Below, piece after piece: positions 39,297 through 46,148 of a stretch of 64,000 nt of DNA. The position numbers and the translations under genes were made by a program. The number at the start of each line of letters is the position of its first letter. Position 1 is the first letter of the stretch. Under the pieces are notes generated by a model that was not told where the DNA came from, ran no database searches, and saw only the letters and a program-made list of their open reading frames with translations. The DNA comes from an uncultured Bacteroidia bacterium (GTDB lineage Bacteria > Bacteroidota > Bacteroidia > Bacteroidales > Prolixibacteraceae), in assembly GCA_903897145.1 (NCBI GenBank), contig CAIUAN010000018.1, forward strand, positions 141,918-205,917, in the 5' to 3' direction.

Positions 39297-39327
39297 AACT
39301 GCCTTAGTGATAGGGCAGTTTTTTTAT
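39297..39327 (+). terminator. Intrinsic terminator of the small HTH gene
   Basis: AACTGCC and GGCAGTT pair around TTAGTGATAG, followed by a run of T. Confidence 0.78.
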
Positions 39328-39370
39328 GCACAAAATTTTGCATTCGCAACTGGTTTTTTCTCAAAGAATA

Positions 39371-39401
39371 TTTGGTATGAATGAAAAAAGGGCTATCTTT
39401 G
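39371..39401 (+). promoter_or_regulatory. Consensus promoter of the tRNA-Val gene
   Basis: TTTG (39371-39374), 19 bases, then TATCTTTG (39394-39401) is the complete Bacteroidota -33/-7 promoter, the best match in the window. The transcript would begin about 35 bases before the tRNA. Confidence 0.85.
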
Positions 39402-39443
39402 CATCACTTTAAAAGGAGCTGTAGGGTTCTTGAATAAGTAAAA

Positions 39444-39518
39444 GGGAGCTTAGCTCAGTTGGTTCAGAGCATCTGCCTTACAAGCAGAGGGTCGATGGTT
39501 CGAACCCATCAGTTCCCA
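39444..39518 (+). tRNA. tRNA-Val (anticodon UAC)
   Basis: All four arms fold. GGGAGCU pairs with AGUUCCC in the acceptor stem (one G-U), the D arm has GCUC/GAGC, the anticodon arm is UCUGC-CUUACAA-GCAGA with anticodon UAC and A at position 37, and the T arm contains GGUUCGAACCC. The discriminator base is A; CCA is not encoded in full. A consensus promoter precedes it and a terminator follows. Position 37 is the site methylated by YfiC-type enzymes, one of which is encoded at 14223. Partial copies of this gene follow at 39588, 40011, 40137 and 41768. Confidence 0.97.
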
Positions 39519-39527
39519 CGGAAAATG

Positions 39528-39566
39528 AAAGAGTTGCAACGTAAGTTGTGACTCTTTTTTGTTTTT
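39528..39566 (+). terminator. Intrinsic terminator of tRNA-Val
   Basis: AAAGAGTTGCAAC and GTTGTGACTCTTT form a 13-bp stem with two G-U pairs and a GTAA loop, followed by T-rich sequence. Nearly identical hairpins recur after partial copies B and C. Confidence 0.88.
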
Positions 39567-39587
39567 AATTATCTTTCATAAGCAGAT

Positions 39588-39651
39588 GTTGGTTCCTTGC
39601 ATCCCGATTTTACATCGGGAGGGTCGATGGTTCGAACCCATCAGTTTCCAC
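39588..39651 (+). pseudogene. Partial tRNA-Val copy A (3' portion)
   Basis: Homology begins in the D loop (GTTGGTTC), then has CCTT in place of AGA, then GCA followed by the 19-base arm TCCCGATTTTACATCGGGA in place of the true anticodon arm, then the variable, T-arm and acceptor 3' sequence ending CAGTTTCCAC. The 5' acceptor strand and most of the D arm are missing, so it cannot fold as a tRNA alone. The acceptor strand has a TTTCC for TTCCC change. Confidence 0.85.
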
Positions 39652-39653
39652 GG

Positions 39654-39693
39654 AAAGTCCACAGAGTTACTAATGTAATTCTGTGGACTTTTT
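39654..39693 (+). terminator. Terminator-like hairpin after copy A
   Basis: AAAGTCCACAGAGTTAC and GTAATTCTGTGGACTTT are a 17-bp stem with one G-T pair and a TAAT loop, followed by TTT. Its sequence differs from the other three hairpins, yet its position relative to the tRNA piece is the same. Confidence 0.78.
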
Positions 39694-39754
39694 ATTTCTG
39701 AGTTTTAAATTTATTAGTTTGGTAATTATGCTTTTAGAAGTTGTAACTTTATTA

Positions 39755-40009
39755 ATGTGTATTACTTATATTCTTTATTCAAAATCTCTCAATAAATTTT
39801 ACATCGGATCCACTCGGGGTACTATGGATGATCGGATTTGTAAACATTTGACCAATCATGATGGTTTTACAGGAAAAGCCAAAGACTGGGAGATTGTATT
39901 CATGGAACAATTTGATTATTACGAACAAGCTTTGGCAAAAGAAAGGCTTATCAAAGGTTGGAAAAGTCGAAAGATGTTAGAAAAGCTAATCATCCTTAGC
40001 AAAGTCTAG
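39755..40009 (+). CDS. GIY-YIG nuclease family protein between tRNA fragments
   Basis: The 84-residue product has the compact GIY-YIG fold: ITYILYSKSLNKFYIGSTRG (positions about 3-22, the GIY/YIG strands as YIL and YIG), a conserved Arg in DDRICKH (27), and a C-terminal KERLIKGWKSRKMLEKLI with the metal-binding Glu. Stand-alone proteins of this size are abundant in Bacteroidota and their role is unknown; larger relatives are homing endonucleases and repair nucleases. ATG at 39755 fits family length; longer starts (39728 or GTG 39683) overlap the copy A hairpin or lack similarity. The TAG stop ends one base before the homology of tRNA copy B begins. Confidence 0.88.
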   Translation: MCITYILYSKSLNKFYIGSTRGTMDDRICKHLTNHDGFTGKAKDWEIVFMEQFDYYEQALAKERLIKGWKSRKMLEKLIILSKV

Positions 40010-40010
40010 C

Positions 40011-40070
40011 TTCAGAGCATCCCGATTTTACATCGGGAGGGTCGATGGTTCGAACCCATCAGTTCCCACG
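40011..40070 (+). pseudogene. Partial tRNA-Val copy B (3' portion)
   Basis: It matches the intact tRNA from TTCAGAGCATC in the D loop to the last base CAC, except for the anticodon arm, which is TCCCGATTTTACATCGGGA. The T arm and acceptor 3' strand are identical to the intact gene. It starts directly after the stop codon of the GIY-YIG gene. Confidence 0.88.
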
Positions 40071-40077
40071 GAAAATA

Positions 40078-40109
40078 AAAGAGTTGCAACGTAAGTTGTG
40101 ACTCTTTTT
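40078..40109 (+). terminator. Terminator hairpin after copy B
   Basis: The stem and GTAA loop match those after the intact tRNA-Val; it is followed by five T. Confidence 0.8.
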
Positions 40110-40136
40110 GCTTTAGTACATTTATTATAAGCTAAA

Positions 40137-40200
40137 GTTGTTTCAGAGCATCCCGATTTTACATCGGGAGTGTCGATGGTTCGAACCCATCAGTTCCCAC
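40137..40200 (+). pseudogene. Partial tRNA-Val copy C (3' portion)
   Basis: Homology runs from GTTGTTTCAGAGCATC in the D loop through the same foreign anticodon arm, a one-base change in the variable region (GTGTCG for GGGTCG), and an unchanged T arm and acceptor 3' strand. The 5' part of the tRNA is absent. Confidence 0.88.
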
Positions 40201-40208
40201 GGAAAATG

Positions 40209-40246
40209 AAAGAGTTGCAACATAAGTTGTGACTCTTTTTTGTTTT
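40209..40246 (+). terminator. Terminator hairpin after copy C
   Basis: The stem equals that after the intact tRNA-Val with an ATAA loop instead of GTAA, followed by a longer T run. Confidence 0.8.
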
Positions 40247-40262
40247 TTGAGTAATTTCATAT

Positions 40263-40395
40263 CTCAGATATTTCGGTACGCTGTACCTCTGGCTTTGATC
40301 ACATTGTTTTTCTACAAGTATTGACGGTGCTCTGCACCTCTAGCTTTCCATGTTTTTGTCTTACAGATATTACCGGTACGCTGTACCTTTCGTTT
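40263..40395 (+). repeat. Hairpin repeat array, three units
   Basis: Three units about 50 bases apart have the core CAGATATT-CGGTACGCTGTACC-TCTGGCTT. The palindromes are GGTACGCTGTACC (40275-40287 and 40375-40387) and GGTGCTCTGCACC (40326-40338). The A-T pair in one stem is replaced by G-C in the other, so pairing is conserved while sequence changes. The arrangement is REP-like; spacing and spacers do not fit a CRISPR array. Confidence 0.85.
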
Positions 40396-40570
40396 TGATT
40401 TTATGGATTAAAATGCAATTTGATTCGCTATTCAATTTTTTCTGCGTATTTTTCATCCTGAAAGTGATTGTTGCTTAAATTAGATTTTGTCTGTTAAGGC
40501 TTGATTATATGCAATATATACCACTTCTTCTAGTTTCTATTTTAGATTATTAAGTGCAAAGTAACAAGCT

Positions 40571-41458
40571 ATGAGAAAACAAATTTCCCCTGAACACGAT
40601 AATAAATGTGCAAGCAGATTTACCTTCATTGGCTTTCGCATACTTGTGATCGCAATGTTGCTCATCACAAACATTTTGATAGCTCGGGCAGATGATCGGG
40701 ATAAAATAGCTCCTGAAGACCGGATTGAAAACTGGAAAGGAAAGACTGTGCTTATTTTTACTCCACATCCGGATGATGATACCTTTGAGTGCGGTGGCAT
40801 TATGTCAATTTTGACAAAAAACGGAAACAAAGTGGTTTTGGTAATCTATACCAATGATAACAAAGGATCACTTGATTTGGACATGACAAGCGAACGGTTG
40901 GCGCGGATTCGTCGGGTAGAGGAAGAGGAAGCCTGCAAATCGCTGGGTGTTCTGAAAGAAAATATTCATTGGCTAGGCTATGGTGATGGTGATCTGGAAT
41001 ATGCCGATCCTCAACGCTTGCGTGGAGAGGCCTCTCGGTTCATTAAAATGTTCAGACCCGATGCAATCTTCAGTATTGATCCTGGTGAAGACCATGAGCG
41101 CTGGCACAAAACCGATCACCGCATGGCCGCATTTATTACTCAGGATGCTTTTATTGCTTCAGAATGGCATTTGTATTATCCTCAGCATTATCTGGATGAA
41201 AAGTTGATACCTTTCAGGGTTCCCCTGGCCTTTTATTACTATACCATTGCATCGAATTACCAGGTGGATATCACATCGGTAATCGATCAGAAAATAGAAG
41301 CTTCGGCAAAACATGTTAGTCAGTTCTCGCCTTCACTTGATAAATATTCTCCTGATATGTCCAAAGAAACCTATCAGAAAATAGATTCATCTTTTAAAAA
41401 AATGGATAAAGATGGCGACCGGTATATCGAAAGGTTTCGAAGAATGGTCAATCCATAG
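40571..41458 (+). CDS. Exported PIG-L family deacetylase
   Basis: The 295-residue protein has an N-terminal hydrophobic segment (FRILVIAMLLITNILIARA, about 22-41) and a PIG-L/LmbE domain. The zinc motif is FTPHPDDDTFECGGIM near residue 60; further family stretches are LVIYTNDNKGS, RRVEEEEACKSLGV, DGDLEY and DPGEDHERWHKTDHRM with the late His/Asp residues. Such enzymes remove acetyl groups from N-acetylglucosamine-type sugars. Arginine is often coded CGG (for example in DRD, DRI and ARI), while neighbouring genes favour CGT/CGA, which suggests recent acquisition. It is flanked by hairpin repeat arrays and partial tRNA copies. Confidence 0.87.
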   Translation: MRKQISPEHDNKCASRFTFIGFRILVIAMLLITNILIARADDRDKIAPEDRIENWKGKTVLIFTPHPDDDTFECGGIMSILTKNGNKVVLVIYTNDNKGSLDLDMTSERLARIRRVEEEEACKSLGVLKENIHWLGYGDGDLEYADPQRLRGEASRFIKMFRPDAIFSIDPGEDHERWHKTDHRMAAFITQDAFIASEWHLYYPQHYLDEKLIPFRVPLAFYYYTIASNYQVDITSVIDQKIEASAKHVSQFSPSLDKYSPDMSKETYQKIDSSFKKMDKDGDRYIERFRRMVNP

Positions 41459-41568
41459 GAGAGTTTATTCCGAGTATTTTATTGAGTTCGATGTGTTGGG
41501 ACATCGGATAATCAGTTTTGAATTATGGATCATAATCTATCTTGTCGTTATTTTATAAGTTAAAAAAG

Positions 41569-41755
41569 TCCTACAGATATTTCGGTACGCTGTACCTCTG
41601 GCTTAAACCATATTGCCAATTCTACAAGTATTATCGGTGCTCTGCACCTTTAACTATCCATTTTTGTCCTACAGATATTTCGGTACGCTGTACCTCTGGC
41701 TTAAACCATATTGCCAATTCTACAAGTATTATCGGTGCTCTGCACCTCTATTACT
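41569..41755 (+). repeat. Hairpin repeat array, two tandem 98-bp units
   Basis: Palindromes occur at 41584-41596 and 41682-41694 (GGTACGCTGTACC) and at 41636-41648 and 41734-41746 (GGTGCTCTGCACC). Both pairs are exactly 98 bases apart, so a two-hairpin unit is tandemly duplicated with only a few changes. The core matches the array at 40263. The reading frame across this stretch is made of the repeat. Confidence 0.88.
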
Positions 41756-41767
41756 AATGTGCAGCAA

Positions 41768-41829
41768 AGGTTCAGAGTATCCCAATGTAAAATCGGGAGG
41801 GTCGATGGTTCGAACCCATTAGTTCCCCC
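41768..41829 (+). pseudogene. Partial tRNA-Val copy D, inverted anticodon-arm loop
   Basis: Homology runs from AGGTTCAGAG in the D loop to the acceptor end AGTTCCCCC. The arm reads TCCCAATGTAAAATCGGGA, which is the reverse complement of the arm in copies A-C except for one base. Changes in the T/acceptor region (CCATTAG, CCCCC) show decay. No terminator hairpin follows; the convergent glycosidase gene ends 12 bases later. Confidence 0.8.
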
Positions 41830-41840
41830 AAAAGCATCGA

Positions 41841-43715
41841 TTATTTGTCTGTTGGATTGATCGCTAATAGGGCCAAGTAGCCATCACAGAGAAAACCTTC
41901 ATAGCCCCAACACTCGCCGTTCCAGGTCTTCCAGTCTTTGGCCATAAGACCACAGAATCCTTGGAAGTCTCCATTTTTAACCCCTCGAAGTATTCCATCA
42001 GAGACCTGCTCTAACTCCTTGTTCATCCCTGCTTTCTTAAGTGCTTTTAAGGTAAAGTAACTCCAGTTTAAGGATGCACCACCATTTTCATATCGTTGGA
42101 AAGCATCACTACCATCCTCCTTCTCACCTCCACCCCAGCGTGGATCGTGGTGGTAGTAATCCTCTCTGCGGATTGAAACCAAATTGCCGGGAACACCCAA
42201 GCTGAAATCGGTAAACCTCTCAACTTGCATCTTATTCCAGAATGCCTCCATAATACCCTTAATCTGGGGTTCAGGAACTAAATTGTAATAAACCGCCATG
42301 CTGTTTACATATAAAAACCAATAATCGTGTAGTTTGCCGTCCCTGCTTTTCCACCCAGCCAAAACGCCTGTTGCTGGATTGTAAAAAGTTTTAAAATATG
42401 AATCCTTTAGCTTTTCTGCATAATGGGCATACAATTGCGCATCCTCCTTTTTATTTAGATTCTTTGATGTTTGAGACATCTGAACCAGAGCACCGTAAGT
42501 GATGGCATTACTAAAGGCGTCTTCATGACCAAATCCGATCGTATCCCACCAGTTTGCTGGTCGCGTTGTTTGGTCTGGCGCTCCGGAATTTCCCGATCTT
42601 TTATCTTCAACTAGTCCATTCTTATCGAGATCTCTTTTCATCTGACTATCCATCCAACCTTTAATCACAGGATAGTATTTCTCTCCCCATTTTTTATCGT
42701 TTGAACCTTTGATGTAATTGCATGCCGAGATTACCAGCGATGGGTAGGAGTCGAGATAGGAGTCGTGTTTAGATGTATCTATTTTGGTGATTATTCCAGT
42801 TTTTTCCCATTCTGAATCGTACCCTTCAAGACCGTACCCTTTCATCCCATTTAGATACCTCTCGATGGACATCCTAAGCAGGTCGAGCGCCGAAAGTGAA
42901 CCCACGAGTGGTGGTGTTTTCATTGCAAGCATCGAGGAGAGAAAAAGGGTAAAGGCGCACGGATCACTGCATGAGTTATTCGCAATAACCTGTAGTCTTG
43001 GATTCACTTGGAAAAGATTGAGATAGTTCCGTCTGTACCCCTCATATTTTTCCGCTTTAACACCAGGGAACTTTGGGTAAATGGAAGTGCAGGTCAGCGT
43101 GTATTGGATACTTTTTACGGTCTCATCTGCATTAGGCAAGCTAATGGAAATATAATTGGTTTTGTTTCTGCGGTTGGCATCATAGTTAATTGCAGTTGGA
43201 TGATCGGCAACTACCTGAAAGGTTCCCATGTCCGGAAAATGGATGATAGCAGGCAGTTGGGTTCTGTTTCTCTCAGGCATTAGACCAAGAAGGGTCGCAT
43301 GGTTTTCACGCTTATCAAAAATAAAGTCAATCGATTTTATCTTATTCTGTGGCAGATAAGTTGAGGTTATCACGATTTTTTTCTTCTCGAATTTAAAGCT
43401 CCATCCCTCGTTATTTGATGATCCTTTGGGATGAATCTTTACTTCTGAGTCAGAGATCTTCGAAATTTCAAATAGCTCATTTCCTTCGAGTTCTTTCCAC
43501 TTGATTATATTTTTTGAAAGTATTTTCTTCCCCAACCCATCAACGGAGAAAAATTTTATAAATGGAGCCTGCTGAACAAGCTGAATCGAGTAATAATCTG
43601 AACGATAGGCAAAACTTTCACTCTTTTCGCCTTTTGAAAGATTTGGAGCTAAAAAGGTTAGTGTTATTACTAAACCCCAGCTTAGTTTAAATCGTTTTAA
43701 TATGTTCATAATCAA
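41841..43715 (-). CDS. Exported six-hairpin (MGH1/GH63-like) glycoside hydrolase
   Basis: The 624-residue protein has a signal peptide (about 1-30, ending SKGE) and a beta-rich N-terminal domain to about 230. Its C-terminal alpha/alpha-toroid shows EGYDSEWEKTG, WWDTIGFGHEDAFSNAITYGALVQMS, NPATGVLAGWKSRDGKLHDYWF, and ENGGASLNWSYFTLKAL, which fit the six-hairpin glycosidase group (GH37/63/MGH1-like). Acidic residues in GFGHED and the ENGG loop are plausible catalytic positions. Its substrate and exact GH family cannot be fixed here. It is convergent with the tRNA-fragment region. Confidence 0.7.
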   Translation of the reverse strand: MIMNILKRFKLSWGLVITLTFLAPNLSKGEKSESFAYRSDYYSIQLVQQAPFIKFFSVDGLGKKILSKNIIKWKELEGNELFEISKISDSEVKIHPKGSSNNEGWSFKFEKKKIVITSTYLPQNKIKSIDFIFDKRENHATLLGLMPERNRTQLPAIIHFPDMGTFQVVADHPTAINYDANRRNKTNYISISLPNADETVKSIQYTLTCTSIYPKFPGVKAEKYEGYRRNYLNLFQVNPRLQVIANNSCSDPCAFTLFLSSMLAMKTPPLVGSLSALDLLRMSIERYLNGMKGYGLEGYDSEWEKTGIITKIDTSKHDSYLDSYPSLVISACNYIKGSNDKKWGEKYYPVIKGWMDSQMKRDLDKNGLVEDKRSGNSGAPDQTTRPANWWDTIGFGHEDAFSNAITYGALVQMSQTSKNLNKKEDAQLYAHYAEKLKDSYFKTFYNPATGVLAGWKSRDGKLHDYWFLYVNSMAVYYNLVPEPQIKGIMEAFWNKMQVERFTDFSLGVPGNLVSIRREDYYHHDPRWGGGEKEDGSDAFQRYENGGASLNWSYFTLKALKKAGMNKELEQVSDGILRGVKNGDFQGFCGLMAKDWKTWNGECWGYEGFLCDGYLALLAINPTDK

Positions 43716-44071
43716 TTGAATTTAGGTTCTCTTTGAATAGAGCCAGCTATACAGAAAACAGTGTTCTGAAACTCTATTCTGGATGAAGTTTGAAAAGTAC
43801 GGAAAATATAGAACTTGTTTACTGGGCTCAAGCTAAATTAGTTGAAATATTAATCTCTTTCAATACCATAGATTTTCTTTCATCTTGGCATCTAATGCAA
43901 ATTAGTTCTTTTGAAGCCTCTCCGTGATCTCTAATCATTTAATTTAATTGGAATCCTTGCTTGGATTTCGTAACTTTAAGAGTATTGAGATGCCATATTC
44001 AAGCTCGCTTGTGAAGAATTCAGATTTCATTACCTATAGTTCTTCAATGAAGCTTTAATTTCATTATAGCT
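43716..44071. other. Intergenic region between divergent genes
   Basis: These 356 bases separate the glycosidase and histidine kinase genes, which read away from each other. The region is AT-rich and should carry both promoters, but I find no strong -33/-7 match, repeat or RNA gene. Confidence 0.45.
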
Positions 44072-46129
44072 ATGAAAGATCAAGATAAGTCTAAATTAGA
44101 GTTGATTGATGAATTAAAGGAGTACAAACAAAATTTTGACTCGTTAACGATTAAATTAGATACCAATATTTCAAGTTTAAAGGAATCAAAACAGAAACTT
44201 GTTGAGGCGACTAATCAATTGGCATTTCAATTTGAAGAGAGATTGCAGAGAGCCGCTGAGCTGATTGATGCCAATATAGAATTAGCGTATCAAAATCAAG
44301 AGAAGGCTAACCGAGCAGCTGAATTGATTGATGCCAATATTGAACTAGCTTTTCAAAACCAAGAGAAAGAGAAACGAGTAGAAGAATTATTAGTTGCTAA
44401 TAGAGCTATCGATATGTTAATAGGTGAAAGCAAGAAAACAGCGTTTGAGTTATTTCCGCGGTCACAAGAATCGTACGCGATGATGGATAATAATCCAGAT
44501 ATTATTGGACGATTTGATGAGAAATTCAGATATCTCTATATCAACCGCCCAATCGATACTGGAATAGGTAGTTTGCCATCACAGATTATTGGTAAGACGA
44601 TCGATGAACGTGGATTTTCCAAAGAACTTACTAAGAAATATAAAAATGCTCACCGCTATGTCTTTGCCGCGGGCAAAGAGAAAATCATCGAGGTTTCATT
44701 ACCGATAAATGGGGCTTTGCATTATTTCGAGAGCCGCTGGGCACCTGAATTTTCTTCGGATGGGAAAGTGGCAACAGCTCTATGCATCTCTCGTGATATA
44801 ACAATTCGCAAACAAGCTGAAAATAAATTGATATATCACAACCAAGAACTAATCATTCAGAATAAAGAAAAGGAAAAGCGCGCGAAAGAATTAGTTAAAG
44901 CGAATAGGAAACTTTTAGTTGCAGAAAAGAAGGTGCGAAATTTTCTCAGTACTCTGGAGCAGAAAGTCGAAACCAGAACTGCACAATTAGTGATTGCGAA
45001 ACAACGGGCAGAGCAGAGTGATCGTTTAAAAACAGCATTTCTTGCGAATATGAGTCACGAAATAAGAACTCCGATGAATGGAATTCTGGGGTTTGCAGAA
45101 CTCCTTAAAGAACCGAATCTGTCAGGCGTTGAACAGCAAGAATTTATTGAAATAATTGAAAAGAGTGGATTGCGAATGCTCAATATTATCAATAATATCA
45201 TCGATATTTCAAAGATTGAATCTGGTTTAATCAAAATTAATCGGGCTGACTTTAATCTGAATGAAATCATCGATTATCTCCTTGCATTTTTCAAACCAGA
45301 ATTGGAAAGCAAAAATCTAAAGATCTTATTTAGTAAGCCTTCCAACTTTGAAGAGTTGCGAATTAGCACCGATAAGGAAAAACTTCTTGCAGTACTTAGT
45401 AATCTAATTAAGAATGCAATTAAATATACCGATTCAGGTACTATTGCATTGGGTTATCAGCATAAACCAGGATTTCTTGAATTCTTTGTGAAGGATTCAG
45501 GTATAGGAATCTCTAAAAATAGACAAAAAGCCATTTTTGAACGTTTTATTCAAGCTGATATTGAAGATATACATGCCTATCAAGGTGCAGGTTTAGGTCT
45601 CGCAATTTCAAAGTCTTATGTCGAATTAATGAAGGGTGAAATATGGGTTGACAGTGAACCTGGGAAAGGATCGATATTTTATTTCACAATGCCCTACACG
45701 TCGATCGTTGATGCAGCAGTTGTAAAGAAAAATAAGATTTCAAATGTTCGGAGTCAAGAAAGAAAATTAAAAATCTTAATCGTTGAAGACGATGAAATAT
45801 CAGAGCTCTATCTTGCACGAATTGTAAGCAAAATAGGCAGCCGTATTTTGGTTGCAATTAATGGGTTTGAAGCGGTGCGTATATGTCGTGAGAACCTAGA
45901 TCTCGACTTGATTTTGATGGATATTGGATTGCCTGATCTAGATGGTTACGAGGTAATAAAACAAATTCGGCACTTTAATAAGGAAGTGGTGATTATTACG
46001 CAAACAGGTTATTCATTCAAGACTGATCGCGAAAAGGCAATGAACAATGGATGCAATGCCTATATTTCAAAACCAATTGACAAGGCTGAACTTCTTACTT
46101 TAATCAATACCCATTGCTTTAAATCTTGA
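44072..46129 (+). CDS. Hybrid sensor histidine kinase with coiled-coil repeats, PAS, HisKA, HATPase and receiver domains
   Basis: The 685-residue protein has no membrane segment and is probably cytoplasmic. Residues 1-115 form a coiled coil with a 21-residue repeat (RAAELIDANIELAYQNQEKAN at 60-80 and a near copy at 81-101, then a partial third). A PAS domain spans about 130-245 (NPDIIGRFDEKFRYLYIN). A second coil with a related repeat (NQELIIQNKEKEKRAKELVKAN) leads to HisKA with His329 in NMSHEIRTP, the HATPase (NAIKYTDSGT, DSGIGIS, GAGLGLAISK) and a receiver domain with Asp617 in MDIGLPDLDG. The PAS ligand and output are unknown; phosphotransfer to a further protein is expected. Confidence 0.93.
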   Translation: MKDQDKSKLELIDELKEYKQNFDSLTIKLDTNISSLKESKQKLVEATNQLAFQFEERLQRAAELIDANIELAYQNQEKANRAAELIDANIELAFQNQEKEKRVEELLVANRAIDMLIGESKKTAFELFPRSQESYAMMDNNPDIIGRFDEKFRYLYINRPIDTGIGSLPSQIIGKTIDERGFSKELTKKYKNAHRYVFAAGKEKIIEVSLPINGALHYFESRWAPEFSSDGKVATALCISRDITIRKQAENKLIYHNQELIIQNKEKEKRAKELVKANRKLLVAEKKVRNFLSTLEQKVETRTAQLVIAKQRAEQSDRLKTAFLANMSHEIRTPMNGILGFAELLKEPNLSGVEQQEFIEIIEKSGLRMLNIINNIIDISKIESGLIKINRADFNLNEIIDYLLAFFKPELESKNLKILFSKPSNFEELRISTDKEKLLAVLSNLIKNAIKYTDSGTIALGYQHKPGFLEFFVKDSGIGISKNRQKAIFERFIQADIEDIHAYQGAGLGLAISKSYVELMKGEIWVDSEPGKGSIFYFTMPYTSIVDAAVVKKNKISNVRSQERKLKILIVEDDEISELYLARIVSKIGSRILVAINGFEAVRICRENLDLDLILMDIGLPDLDGYEVIKQIRHFNKEVVIITQTGYSFKTDREKAMNNGCNAYISKPIDKAELLTLINTHCFKS

Positions 46130-46148
46130 CTAATCGAATTTGAGTAAC

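Noticed and set aside
40263..41755. Repeat arrays considered as CRISPR
   Set aside because: The units are palindromic hairpins with alternating sequence and near-identical spacers, and no cas genes are nearby.
41542..41822. Open frames of about 70 codons across the second repeat array
   Set aside because: The translation is just the repeat read in frame; no start context or similarity supports a gene.
39588..41829. Partial tRNA copies considered as functional tRNA genes
   Set aside because: All four lack the 5' acceptor strand and the 5' D arm, so no cloverleaf can form.
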